A DNA stretch of 64,000 nucleotides, taken from Capsicum annuum. Taxonomy: Eukaryota; Streptophyta; Magnoliopsida; Solanales; Solanaceae. The position numbers and the translations under genes are program-made. A model generated the notes under the pieces. The model saw only the letters and a list, made by a program, of their open reading frames with translations, had not been told where the DNA came from and did no database searches. The DNA is taken from assembly GCF_002878395.1 (NCBI RefSeq), contig NC_061111.1:28252374-28316373 (forward strand). Reading direction: 5' to 3'. Positions 9,403 through 21,531 of this stretch are shown here, piece after piece. Positions within the stretch are counted from its first letter, which is position 1; every line of letters starts with the position of its first letter.

Positions 9403-11345
9403 CATAGTGTTCATCCATAGGTCCCTTTCATCCTTGGATCTCAAGAATCATTTTTTAAAGTATAAATTGTTATTTCCTTGCCGTATTATGACTACATTCA
9501 TGTTGATGATTGTTGTTTAGATTCAAGGTTGTGTCTTGATGTGTTTTCATGAATAATGTGAATAGGTTAGTTGAAACCCACGAATTTTGGATAGATTAAG
9601 ATTTTCGAATTGATAAATATACCTATGCCTTAAAAGAGTACATGCAAGGTGTTTGATAAAATGCCTAAGTAACTAGAAATCATGCAATATAGCTAAATTG
9701 TGACGAAGTGAAGGATTCATGATATGCCCCTATGTTCCAATGACTTTCATGTTGATAGTGTACCTCGTAAATGTTGTTGGATTGTTCATGAACTAGTCTT
9801 ATGAGATTATGCTATACTTACTTGAAAATCCTACTTATGTACAAGATGTATGAAAATCATGTACTTTATGAATTTTCCCAAGTTATGATATTTTTGGATT
9901 GTGAACTCCAATCTTATGATCAAGTCAGTCATATGTGCGTCAGTATCCTTCCATCGAGTCCTGGGGATATTCGTACCAAAAAAATATAGTTGTGTGCCTA
10001 GAGCCGTGTCATATTTCACAATTCCAAAATCAAGCCATGAATTAATAGAAATCAGTCAGTCATGTGACTCAGGAAAACCCATGATCTTATTCAGTTATCA
10101 GATATCAGAAGTATTCCATCAGTTAATAGAATTCAATAAGTTCAGTCTATGTACAATTAGTTAAATCATGTTCAGTCTCTTCAGATGGGAGTAGAAATTA
10201 GCACCGAGTGAACCCAAGGATGGAAACTTACCTACCAATTTAGGGTGTGATTCTTAGCAGTCATTCTTGTGTTCTAGAACTATGTAGCCAGCATAGGTTG
10301 AGACATCTTAACTTGTCAGACTAGGGCTGATGAGGTGGCTTAACCTGTCAGTTTAGGGTTCCCACCGTTGTCATTTGAGTACCTTCCAGATAAGGGTTAC
10401 TCACAGCTATCCTTACCAGTGGTGCGGTGCTGACACCCCTTCAGTCGGGGCAGAGCTGGACCCCAACTTAGTTATATACGTTATTGGGGCATGTCGGTTA
10501 AACAACTATCTCCCACAGTTTCAGCCTTAGTCTCAATAAAAGAACTCAGATAGTTCTTCAGATCTCAGTATATTAGGACTGTCAGATACAGTCAATTCAG
10601 TTATAGAATGGAATATCGATAGTTCCATCAGATTCAGGACTGTCAGACATAGTCATCCATGATATCAAAATTATAGTATCAGTCATGTTAGTCATCAGTA
10701 AACCATGTATTAGCGTACAGATCTAACTATAATGTATTCACGATTCCATTTACTATGTATGTATGTTTGTACTCTCACGTTCATATTAGTCAGTCAGTAG
10801 CATTGTTCATGCATGTAAACCCTTTGTATTTAGCCTACCTCACTCGTATACTCAGTACTTTCAGCTGTACTAACGCATTTGCGCTGTGGTGCTTTCTTTT
10901 ATATCACACCATAGGTTCAGAGCCACGAGTTCCAAATCAGCAGTAGCATTCCAGTCGCAGGGTTGCAATGAGTCCTCATACATTTGAGGGCGATATTAGT
11001 TTATTTCATTTATTACTTCAGGTCAGTTTTATGGTGTTAGTTGGAGACATGTTCCTTTAACTCCTTAGTCAAACAGTACTTAGAGGCTTTCAGATTTTGT
11101 TCAGATTTATGTTCAGTTTTGATTCAGACTTCAGTTGTTTTGGGTATTTATCACCCACATGGATGTTATGTTTTTTTACAGATTCTTTATCCAGATGAAC
11201 CTTATGGCCTATTGTTCATTTTTTCCATATATCACATGTATATTATGCAGTGTACAGGTACAAATATCAGTCATGGGTTAGCTTGTGGCCCTTCGGGGTC
11301 ATGAGCACCGTGTAGCATTCCGCTTTAGATAATCGGGGCATTACA

Positions 11346-11544
11346 GCTACATATTTCAATTCAAACAAATATGTAAAACTAGCAATTGTAATGTTAGGGG
11401 TCATCTTAAAAGACTTAAATTCTTTCAGTTTCTTCTCTCTTTCCCTTCGTATAGACCATTCACTCCATAATAGATTTTTTGTCGCTCTGGGGACACCATT
11501 TTGTATGATCTCACGACCTCAAAAACATGTCTTTCGATGACGTG
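11346..11544. other. Unassigned spacer between Tekay-1 and the solo LTR
   Basis: AT-rich and without coding signal. The segment probably continues with 13049 onward, since the solo LTR is an insertion. I recognise no family. Confidence 0.4.
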
Positions 11545-11549
11545 TTCTT

Positions 11550-13043
11550 TGATGATAGGCGAAATTACGCGCCTATATCAATATATTTTGCCCATATTTT
11601 AGCCTAGTTTCGAGAACTAATTATCTATTTCGTACACTTTTAGTCCTTTTTCCTGTAAATGAGCTAACAAATGTGATTAGGAAAGTTTCAGGTATAAATG
11701 ATGCAAAATACAGCAATTTATGGCTTACTTGACGCAAAAGAAAGCTCACAAACGAGATGGAAAGGAGCTGGACGCATAAAGGACTAAATCTGCTGCATGG
11801 AAAATCTGTCCCGGGCTAAAACAGCATTTCTGAAGACTTTGGGACTTACAGACACAAAGCTGGATTTTTGCCATAATACATTAACCTAGTGCAATTAGGT
11901 TATGTGTTTCATCATTCTATTTGGATTATAATTTTGTAACCTTACCCTAGTACAATTGGGTCAAGGATTTCATTAGTATATTAGGATTTGGTTATTTATT
12001 TTATTAGTTTAGTAGGAGTAGGATAGGAGTATTATAAATACCCTATCATGTTAGAGATTTTAAAGAAGGGGAGGAGACATTCTGACAATTCATTCATCTC
12101 CTTACAATTAAGACATCTTCCTACAACCCATTCTCAATTCTTCATTCTTCTACTCTTAAATTCCACAACAAGAGAATCGTTACTTGCTACGGAATCACTA
12201 AAACCACACGCCAAACACCTACTATTCACGCCATCCACCATGCAAAACGTGATATCCTTCGCATTCATGGGTAACTAAATCTCTTAGTTGGGGTTATGGA
12301 AGCCGAATGAGTTACTATCTATAGCTATGAGTTTGTGAGTTCAAGACAAGTATATTGCTTATATCATTATTCTCTTCATCTTAAATCTACATTCTTTGCG
12401 GTTCAAACACAAGAACACGCCATTCTAACATCTAACCTGTTCGAGAGAAAGGTTATTTGTCTAGAAAAGAAGACGCATAGACCAACGCCAGTCTAACATC
12501 TGACTTGTTCGAGAGAAAAGTTATTTGTCTGGAAAAGAGATAATGTCAAGGTAGTAGGACACCCTTTCCTATTAAAAAGCTAGTGCCGTACCTGGACTAA
12601 CTTCTTGGAGAATTCGTACCGTTAGTCACGCTTTAAGCTCGAGAGAGTTAAAGTGAAATAGTCCTTGTTTAGGTCGAGAGACGCTTGGATTTACCATCGA
12701 CTACAATTCTCTATAAGCAATTACATGTCAAGACTCTACACACTCATAGCCAATAGAGACGTATACCTCAGAAGGTGGACATAACCCCAACGCCTCAATT
12801 CTCATTGTTTACAACACACGTGACAATCTCTCTTTATTTTGCTATTTTCAGTTCTTACATTCTTGTTTTGGTTACATACTACAATCCCCCCTTTCCTACG
12901 AGACTTGCACTAAAAGTCTAGTAATTTCTCTTGCTTGTTGGCCAAGCTATTCTCTGTGGGATCGATACCCAACCCAGGTTGGGTTCTATATTTGCTAACG
13001 ACCGCTTTACACTCCCACGAGAGCTGTAGATTGAGCGTTATCA
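11550..13043 (+). mobile_element. Solo LTR, Athila-like (1,494 bp), TSD TTCTT
   Basis: Starts TGATGATAGGCG and ends GAGCGTTATCA. It is flanked by perfect 5-bp duplications TTCTT at 11545-11549 and 13044-13048. The last 110 bp match the end of the Athila-B LTR in layout: a CCCAACC..GGTTGGG segment, CACTCCC/ACACCC, then GAGCGTTATCA. A TATA box (ATTATAAATA, 12031-12040) stands mid-LTR. No primer site or coding sequence follows, so this is the product of recombination between the LTRs of a former full element. The open frames inside are chance. Confidence 0.88.
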
Positions 13044-13048
13044 TTCTT

Positions 13049-13900
13049 CCACTTTGTTTCTTTGCTCTACATCCTGAACTCCCACTTGGAGTGATTCGAG
13101 TTTTTCTCAATTTAGCCATTTCTGAAATAGGAACCAAGAAACAATAAGAATGATTATGTCATTCAATGCGACAACTTATATCACAATTTATTGTAGAAGA
13201 CAAAATCTATTTATGAAAAAATTAGGAACTTCTTTTTAGACAAGAATTATATCAAGTCTAATTTATACCCTAAAAAAAATTAAAGGAATAATGTTTTATA
13301 CTGCACGATTCTCCAAAGTAAGCATTTGGTGAAATTCAAAGCATACTTGGGCGACCCATAACCCATAAAATTCAAAGCATACTTGGGTGAAATTCAAAGA
13401 ATTTGGTGTTTTACTTTGGTGTTTGGGAGGATGAACAGTTATTTAGTAGTTGTTCTCCCTCTTTTTCAAATTCATAATATACTCCCTATTGCCTTCTTTT
13501 TACAGATAATTGAAAAAGAGAAAAATTGATCGGGTCGGGTCATATGGGCGACCATAACCCGTAAAATCCAATAATTTTTGTATTTGTTATTTTTCTATAA
13601 GGTATTAGATATTTTCAAGACTGAGAAAATGTTGGTTAGCTGGTGTCAACGCAAGTGTCATTACACTAACTAGCATAGGTACCCGCGCAATGCGTCGAAC
13701 AATTTTTTTAGAAATATTCATTAGAAATATTAGCTTATTAATTTTAAAACAATAAAATTAGTTGTTTTTTATTATATCTTATTAACATATTTTAAATTGA
13801 TTATGAAATATTAAAAATAATTGTTAATAGCAAAATTACAACTAATACTTAATATTTAATGACATGTATAGTTATTTTAGATTTTTTATATGAAAAAGAC
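13049..13900. other. Unassigned AT-rich spacer with a small internal duplication
   Basis: AAATTCAAAGCATACTTGGG occurs twice (about 13335 and 13370), and a GGGCGACC-TAACCC-TAAAAT segment occurs at about 13348 and 13546. A short GC-rich run, ACCCGCGCAATGCG (about 13681-13694), stands out in the AT-rich surroundings. No gene and no recognisable family. Confidence 0.4.
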
Positions 13901-15045
13901 TATCACGATCCAATTTCTAAGGTCATGATGGAACCTACTATAATCCACTAGTAGATAAGCCAACTCATAATTTGAAACAGCTAGTAACGGACTATCAAGA
14001 GAATTGAAAGAAACAACGAAAAATAATCAAGTAAAAAAACTAATATAAGATACAAGCCCCAAGTCCTGGTAAAATTAGTACAAGAACTTCTAATAGAACC
14101 AAAGTACAATATGAAATACAAAAAAAACATATGTAAAAACTATTTTGAAATATAAAATATAGATCAGTCTAATCAATACAATGGAGAGCAGAAATACTTC
14201 TTAGCCAGAAGCTCACCCCAAATCTCTGATCCATAGCTGCTCCGCAAATCACACGTCAATAGCAAGAACACGTACTATGATCTGCAGGTTGTAGAAGTAT
14301 AGTATGAATACCAAACACATGCTACGCAGTAGGCATCAATCGATTGAGCTCCAAAGATAATACAAATATAATTAACAGATAAAGCAGGAACATAAACTAT
14401 AGGGAACTATCCAAGGAACTAGACACAATAATGCTAATGGGATGATAAGAATAAACTAGCCTATTCTAACACTTTTTAAGAACTAAAGTACTATACCGTA
14501 TATTACTAGTCAATTTACAAATGAAGAGGCAAAAGGATATATAGTAGTTATACAAGGTTAAAAGATACATATACAATATGAATAGACAAGGAAAAAGAGG
14601 ATCTATATCTATCTATATATATATATATATACACGCACACATATATATATATCCACATACATGCATACATATATATACACATACATATATAGGACTAAAC
14701 TCAAATGTAATAACTTAGGGGAGACAGCCTAATATATAGAAGATCATATACAAGTAAGGGAGCTAATACCAGTATAATCAGCGCTTCTAACCAAAGGTTG
14801 ATGAAACATGGGATAATTAATGGTAGCATATCTTACTATGGGAAAGAAAAAGAATTAGAAACGTACTGACAATCACGGATACCAGTCCACAATCATCCTG
14901 TCATGAACTAACAATTATAACCAACAATAATGTAACCAGCTAGTCCATACAAACAATACCTAATTAAGCTCCCATAAGCCTGAAATATGAAAACAAGCAT
15001 ACAAAAAACAACAATCATAACTTATTCCTTATACAAGCCAAATTG
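13901..15045 (-). mobile_element. 3' LTR fragment of gypsy element M (minus strand)
   Basis: Homologous over about 1.1 kb to 30849-31925: same order of the CTACTATA-CCACTAGTAG block, GAGCTCACCCCAAA, GAGCTCCAAAGATAAT and AACAACAATCATAACTT. On the minus strand the LTR ends at 13901 in GGATCGTGATA, a decayed form of the GGTCGTGACA end known from Solanaceae gypsy LTRs. Only the end-proximal part of the LTR is present; it breaks off near 15045. No open frame. Confidence 0.7.
14595..14695. repeat. AT/AC microsatellite
   Basis: A run of TATATA, ACACAC, ATACAT and TATC units lies inside the element M LTR fragment. The homologous LTR at 31500 lacks it, so it expanded after the two LTRs separated. Confidence 0.85.
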
Positions 15046-15378
15046 GCATTGGCCTTACAAGATCCACAATCCATGACCGACATAATGGGATCCAAGCCAT
15101 AATCATTTCAAGGGTGCAAGGACATATTTGGAGGATCCTTATCAATCCTCTAAGAGCATAATACCACATGTGGATAGTTGCTTGGAGTCAAGGAATGAAT
15201 TGGAGAGGTCATTGGGCAATCAAGAGGAGCTTAGAGGCATTTTAGCGCCACATGTGCCCTAACATATGCCAAAAGGTGACTTACCTACACTAGTAAGTGC
15301 CCAATTTGAGGATCTAGAGCTACCTGTACCCTAACATGCACCAGTAGGTGCCCCATCTACATGGACGAATGCCTAATT
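15046..15378. other. Unassigned segment, probably part of an LTR retrotransposon
   Basis: Two related stretches, GTGCCCTAACATATGCC (about 15256) and GTACCCTAACATGCACC (about 15330), form a short imperfect repeat. No coding frame is convincing. It may be the U3 of the LTR that follows, or the internal end of another copy. Confidence 0.3.
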
Positions 15379-16539
15379 TGTTGAAATGGGTCACTTTTGG
15401 GCCCATTATTATAATAAATAGCCCATTACTATAAATAGTAGTTTCATTCTTTATTTTCCTTAGTGTTTGGATATTATTATGAATACACTTAAGAGTGTGA
15501 GATCTAGGATTATCTCATGTTGAACAATCATTAGGAAATGTGGGTTACTTGAGAGTTTGACTCCCTTGTGGTTTAAATAAGAGATCGATGCTTGTTGATA
15601 TTCTTAACGAAGGTTGTAGGATTTGGTATATCCTTCTGTTGTCCTTTTTCATATCTTCTTATGTCTAGCTATCTATCTTATATCTATCTTTTACTTTTTG
15701 TATTTTTGATTGTATTATTTTTTATTTCTGTACTTTATTTCTCTTTTCATATTTTATGGATTATCATTTGGTATCATAGAAAGTCTTAAATTCGTTCTTA
15801 TGATTCTAGTCTTGGGATTGTTACCTTAGAAAAAATTTAGAAAAAAAAGAAAAATGATTTTGACAAAAACCCCAAAAAAAATTTTGTATTTTGAGTCATT
15901 TTTGTAGTTTCAACACTAAATTTATTTCCTCTAGTTTTAATTGAGTCAAAATCTTGAGCTTTGAATTTGATTTGAGTAGATTTGAAGAGAAAACTCATTG
16001 TTATTCTAGATCTTGAAGAGTTTTGAAAAGTGGGATCTTAGATCTACAAAGGTGGAGTTAAAATGAAAGGTTGAAATTTATGAAAAAGTGTTCCCTATAT
16101 TGAAGAAAGCCTAGTTTTAAAAGTTGATGCAATTTAGAGAGGTTTAGAAAATCCACCATTTTTGAGTTTGAAGATTGAAGAAATTTGCAAGTGGATTAAA
16201 AAATCTTGAAATTTTTGTGTTGATTTGAAGCCTAAATATTGTTGGAAAGTGTTCCACATGACGAAGAGAGCCTAAGTTTCAAATATCATCGAATTCCTAG
16301 CTAAAATAAAGAAGTTATGAATTTTGGATCTTCAAATTTGTTCTTGGTGTGATTGAGGATGTTCATATCTTCAAGAAGAATATTCATCCAAAAAGTGTGT
16401 TACATCCAAAGAGAGAGAGAGAGAGGTAAAAGGGTTTGGGTGGTAGTACAAAGGAATATCCCAGCAAAAAGAAATATACTAGGAGAGAGAAAGAGAGTGG
16501 AAAAAGGACCACAAAATGAAAAATTTGGAGTTTCTAGGT
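15379..16539 (+). mobile_element. LTR end, primer site and leader of an unclassified LTR retrotransposon
   Basis: A candidate LTR starts TGTTGAAATGGG at 15379 and ends TTATCA at 15766. Directly after stands TTTGGTATCATAGAA, a mutated initiator tRNA-Met primer site. An A-rich noncoding leader of about 770 bp follows, with a GA run at 16411-16425 and no gag start I can support. It ends abruptly where minus-strand gag sequence of element M begins. The boundaries at 15379 and 16539 are estimates. Confidence 0.5.
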
Positions 16540-16872
16540 ATTCTACCTGAAATACTCTGATTCACTATACATGCTGACTAGAATGACTGCCATACCTAGA
16601 GAACTAGACTGAATACCCCGTAGTGTGTGACTAAAACTCTATCGACTCTGACCACCATAACCTATCTGAGAGCCACTTATACTCTGAGGTGTTACCTGTA
16701 CAAACCTGATAGACTGTAAGTGATTTTAATATCTACTAGGAGGACCCCTACTTCTGAATGGAATACCACTAACACTATACTACTGACTTGGCCTCTTACC
16801 ACCATTTCCATATATCTCAAGACATGGCCTCTATGCAGTCCTTCCATGCTCTACAACCTGAAAGAAAGAAGA
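16540..16872 (-). pseudogene. gag: Element M gag fragment (distal part)
   Basis: On the minus strand this reads as the Gln/Gly/Ser/Arg-rich linker before the gag zinc knuckle of a gypsy element (for example GIPFRSRGPPSRY). It is the continuation of 30193-30825 on the far side of Athila-A. No continuous frame remains. The assignment rests on composition and position rather than a full domain. Confidence 0.5.
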
Positions 16873-18446
16873 TGTTGCCATCTCAAATGCACACGCAAGT
16901 ACACGTGACCGTGTAAGTAGTATAAGGACTTAGACAATCAGATATCATTCCCACGAGGACTAAAAAACTAGAAATTTAATCAACTTTTAGTTTTAGACAA
17001 CTCAGTATTAAGTGTTAATAGAGTATCAAGATGATTGTAAATTTGTGAATAAAAATATAAATTATTTAAACAAGAAATAACAAGTGGTGACTAGAGGAAA
17101 GCAAGCAACGGTTGTAGTCAATAATGGTGAGGATTCTAGGGTTTAGGCATTTTGAACATTCATACAATTCTCTATGCTTACAATGGTCTAATTGATTATT
17201 GGGTCGTTGGTTCGCAAGTTTTATGCTATGATCTTGGTCTACCAACCTCGAATCTTCTATCTATTGAATATTGTAGCTACAACTTCTGCAGAGATACAAT
17301 AATTCTTCTAGATTCATAAAGTTATCTTCTTGAAATTGAACCAAACAAGACTTCTAGGTATATCCCTATCCTAGATGCTAATTCAAACCCTTTATTTTAT
17401 AAAAGAATAAGAAACTTGCACCTTAATTTCTTCGTTCTATCCTACGATTCTCCTCCCAGATGCATATAGATTTATAGATTTATTCTAATGGTGGCCAACC
17501 ATCAAAATAATAAGCTCAAGAAATTAAGAACAACCATGATAATAATCCAAAAAGAAACTATGAATAAGAGTATAAAAGAGTAATCATGTTCTTGACCTCA
17601 ACCCTAGAATAAGGGTTTTTAGTCACTCATATTTGAATTCACCATCCAAAATAAGTAATTAATCATACTCAAAATAATTCTTGAAGTAAAGAAGGTGGAA
17701 AGAATGTCTAAGAACTCTAAAAGAGAGAAATTCCTTCTTTCCCGCCGCTACTCTCCTTGCCAAAAAAAACCCTAAATTATCCTCAATTTTTCCTTTTATA
17801 GTTGGGACAAAACTTTAAAAATCTTCTCGATTTTACCAGCCGGTGCATCGTGCATGCCTTCAAATGCCATTTCCTATCAAAATCATGTCAATCAAGGACT
17901 TCAATTATTCAATGAAAATTGTGAAATAACCCCTCACCGCGATGCGTCATTATCGTGGTGAGCCACTGGATTTAGAAAATTCTGAATTATCCTTCCTCTG
18001 TGACGCGCTAAACTTCCAGGTTCCACAAATTGATAATTAGAATTGCACCGCAATGTAGTGGTATCGCGAGCATACATTGGAAAGTGACATCTGTGACTTC
18101 CTTCCTCTCCGTGATGTGCCATAATCGTGAACATTAACTAGAATTTTCCCAACACCATTTTGTTGCTCGGTTCGATGTAGAGACTCTGCAAATAGGAATT
18201 TCTAACTTATTTTCCTTTTTGAGTTACATTTCAATGCCTTGTATTCCTTTATTCATTCCACATCATCAATGTATTCAATTACATTCAGTTCTTCACAATT
18301 TTTACCTGAAAGCACTAATCATATACATTAGGCATGAAACGAAATTAAAACTCCCATATACTTAAGAATTTATACAAAAGTTCTCAAAGCAAGTCTAAAT
18401 CTGGGTACATATTGGTGCTTTTAGCATATAAATATGCCCAAGATCA
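16873..18446 (-). mobile_element. Athila-A 3' LTR (1,574 bp)
   Basis: It matches the 5' LTR at 28628-30192 along its length. U3 dyad modules lie at 17925-18180 and include ACCGCGAT (17936-17943) opposite ATCGTGGT (17952-17959). A TATA box on the minus strand (CTATAAAAGG) lies at about 17792-17802. Several CpG positions of the 5' LTR appear here as TG or CA. Confidence 0.9.
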
Positions 18447-20416
18447 CCACCCCACACTAAAAACCTTGTTCATCCTAGAACAATTTAATTCAAAAGAACA
18501 ATAACTTCCTCTTTACACCGCAATATCAGAGTTATGTTGCAACGGGCACTTACCCTTTGCAATATTGTATTCTTACATAAGCATGTCAAAACAATTATAG
18601 CATATGGGACAAGTGTGTAAAAAAAAATTTATATCTCAATAATGAATTTCTAACATGTTGGCGAACTCAATACAAGCACTCAATTTACAGAAAACTCAAT
18701 AAGTAATCCGGCTTTCATCCTCTTGCATCCTCACACAAAGAAAATTTTCCCATATTAACTCACAATGATTCTATGCAAGAATAGGGGAGTATCGAAATCA
18801 AATCGCTCGCTCTCAACAAAGAATTCATACATGCTAGTGAACTAACCATAAGCATGCCCTTAGTGTACTAATCCACTAATACACGGATGTTGAGGTGAAG
18901 GATCAACTAGATCTTTTCAGATTGTAATGAAGGCTAGGGGATAGGTAGGTACTATTGGGAAATAGTGACTATTTCTCCAAAGCTCTTTAGTACAAGAACT
19001 CTCTTAAATCGATTCCCCAACACCAATTTATCCTTCTATTATCTCCCCATTCTTTCATTTTTCAACTCCTCTTTCAATTAGCTTAGTTACTCAAACCAGG
19101 TTGGGAGTATTAACTATTTCTTCCAACATACTCTCCTCTTTTATACACTAATTTTATGCTATGCACCCCTATTATATCCACCCTTAACTTAAGAAACTAG
19201 CCTTCGTTAAGGTTCACATTATACAACTGGACTAGGGCCAAAACAGGTTCATTGTAATATTTCTGTTTACTAACTCCCAATCGCACCAAGATTTTTTTTT
19301 AACAATCAATAACTACTACTTTGAGGCTTCAGTTTCACCTTTTCCTTCTTCTCTTTTAAAATCTTAATCTCCTCTTTATTTTATATTAAAATGCTTAGGA
19401 GCCTGTTTGGATCAAATTAAGATTTATCAAAGAAAGAATAGGGCAACATAATTGGCTACCAAAGAAATAAGCTAAATGCTCAATAGGGCTGACTAGGACT
19501 ATGCACTAAAGTAAGTATGTTTAGTCTAGAAACATAGCTATCAAAGAAATTCCTACATCACTTCCTACACCCAAAATCTTTTATTTTGCTTTATAAACAC
19601 ACCGGGCAAATTCTAGTCATTTCTATTCATCTAGAATATACACAAAGCCTCACACTCATAGTACATGTACGGAATCTAACCGGGTCCTTAAGGTTCCTGA
19701 TCTTGTTCTTTATTGAATTCACAATTAAGCCAACATATCAAATTTCACTTATCAAGATTGAATTATCTGCATTATCTGTACTTAAATCCCTTCCTAAAAT
19801 CAAGACACTTTTATGCTTATTTGGATCCAATTTAATTCACATTAATGCAAAGATGACCCATTCCACACACTCCTGTAAGATAGTAATTAGGTTCTCGTTT
19901 ATTCTTTACTTCCTACAACCACTCCCCTTAAGACGATCGCCATCCATATATCATAGGGGATGGTAACTAACTATGACTTTTTAATCCTAATCACCAAAGA
20001 GGGCAAAAGTAAATACTTGAAACTGAAACTTGCGAATGAGGGAAGAAATGACAATAAAATCATACTCTGGACTAAAACCAACATGCGATAAATGCCGAAG
20101 AGGGAAAATGACAATCCACAAAGTTACTAACTATTACAGACCATTGTTCCAAATAGCTAAAACTCGCAAAATCAACAAAACAGAAAATTAAAAAAAAATT
20201 GTTCAGCCATAATAAAAGAACGAAGATGAAACAGCAAAATATGAACCCACCACCCTACACTTAAATAAAGCACTGTCCCAGTACTTTCAAATAAGCCTTT
20301 GGTAGGGTGGCAGTATACTCCCTGGTCACTAAAACGAAACTATGGCAGTCATGTCTTAGTAGTCCCATCCACATCATCACCATCATCAGACTGGACCTCG
20401 TTATTCGACTTCATAT
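18447..20416 (-). other. Athila-A 3' noncoding region with polypurine tract
   Basis: On the minus strand the tract AGTGTGGGGTGG (18447-18458) stands directly before the 3' LTR and would prime plus-strand synthesis. A related tract, TTTAAGTGTAGGGTGGTGGG, lies at 20246-20265. The rest is AT-rich and noncoding. The 126-codon frame at 19586-19966 on the plus strand has no recognisable domain and I treat it as chance. Confidence 0.7.
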
Positions 20417-21531
20417 CTAAATCCCTGTACCTGTGCTCTTCATTAGTTGGTGTATCATCATCAATTGGCTCAACAAAATCCAGTCTAATCCGTAACAAAC
20501 TATAGCATGGAAATCCTCTAGTGTAGCTGGTTTACTTCCAATAGTCAACTGCAACATCTGAATGCCATACATCTTGGCCAAAATCTTGTCAACTTGGGTT
20601 TGTCGCTCAACCATGGTCAAAATGGGGTCATTTTCCCTAGATGCGTTCCTGGCGGTAGTGATATCCACAGGGTGAGTAATAACCTTGGGCTTATAGTCCA
20701 ACTCTTCTTCATCGAACCTGTGCCTCCATAAAAACCTGTTAACCAAACCTCCAAAACCAAAACTGTGCCCCGCCTGGGTACACATCTTTTTCATTGCAGA
20801 AAAAATGACATGCCCCACATTTATATCAACATTATTACACATCAGGGCATAAATCAAGAATACCCTATCCTGAGTAACCTCCATCATATGCTTGCCTTGA
20901 ATCAAGCAAGAATAGATAATATGACCCCATATCTTGGCTTCCTTGTTTATCTGAGCATAAGGGAAAGAAGAGTTCAAGCCAGTAAGATGATGTCGAGTTC
21001 AACGAGCTGACGATTGGTTCCCACACAACAAATGTCTGATATGCGCATACGAGGGAGAAATAATGAACTGCCTCAAGACATTTGGGTTTGCCTCTAGTAT
21101 ACCCAAAACTTCATTAATATTAGCATCAGTGAAATAAATTTTTTTCCATGAACCTTCAACATATGATTAGGGTGACTTGGGTCCCAATTGGCATAAAATT
21201 CACAAACTAAGTGCAAATTGCACTCAGTAGGCTAATGGAATATGAAATTTATTTTTATTGCCTCAATCCTTCATACCATGGATAGACATTCTCTCATGAG
21301 ACTAGCATGATCAATATAGACCTCAGGAATATAATTGGCATCCGTATGCTTGGAATACCACTACTTCCCATTTTTGTGAATATCTTTGAATCCAAATTTT
21401 CAAACATGCCCACGCTGAAGTGGTGGAGCCTGAGGTACCCTAGTGAGTTGGCTTTCAGATGGCCTGATCCTTTTTTTTGCAGGTGTAGAAGTGCCTACCT
21501 TTACCTTTCCTTTAATGGGTTGGGACTCCAT
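20417..21531 (-). pseudogene. Athila-A 3' ORF in the env position (plant transposon-associated protein)
   Basis: A start at 21531 gives MESQPIKGKVKVGTSTPAKK. The stretch 20977-20417 is open for 186 codons and contains AKIWGHIIYSCLIQGKHMMEV, RVFLIYALM, GHVIFSAMKK and SFGFGGLVNRFLWR. This resembles the protein often labelled 'putative plant transposon protein' in Solanaceae annotation (recalled, not searched). Stops between 21300 and 20980 split the frame. I see no signal peptide or clear membrane span, so an envelope role is not supported. It lies in its own transcription-like unit: PPT-like tracts at both ends, a TATA box at 22492 and an acceptor-like ATTACAG nine to ten bases before the ATG. 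Confidence 0.7.

Larger units (their letters stand above)
3077..11345 (+). mobile_element. Tekay-1: Ty3/gypsy chromovirus (Tekay/Del type), 5' LTR truncated
   Basis: The order is a 5' LTR remnant (3077-3507), primer site, gag, protease, reverse transcriptase, RNase H, integrase, chromodomain, polypurine tract and 3' LTR (8557-11345). The chromodomain after integrase and the PBS matching initiator tRNA-Met identify a chromovirus; the LTR start TGTAATACCCC and the long LTR fit the Tekay/Del group. Only the last 431 bp of the 5' LTR remain, matching 10914-11345 of the 3' LTR. No target duplication can be tested because the left end is lost. All coding parts carry stop codons. Confidence 0.9.
8557..11345 (+). 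mobile_element. Tekay-1 3' LTR, full length (2,789 bp)
   Basis: Starts TGTAATACCCC and ends GGGGCATTACA. The last 432 bp repeat the 5' remnant at 3077-3507. U3 holds three imperfect dyad modules (8885-9160) followed by a TATA-like CTTATAA at about 9212. A leader of about 150-180 bases without ATG leads to a consensus splice donor at 9397/9398. The rest of R-U5 is noncoding; its short open frames are chance. Confidence 0.88.

Noticed and set aside
13681..13700. ACCCGCGCAATGCG run as a Helitron or MULE end
   Set aside because: No matching terminal structure, hairpin end or target duplication could be found.
19586..19966. 126-codon frame on the plus strand in the Athila-A 3' region
   Set aside because: Antisense to the element, no domain recognised, composition follows AT-rich noncoding sequence.
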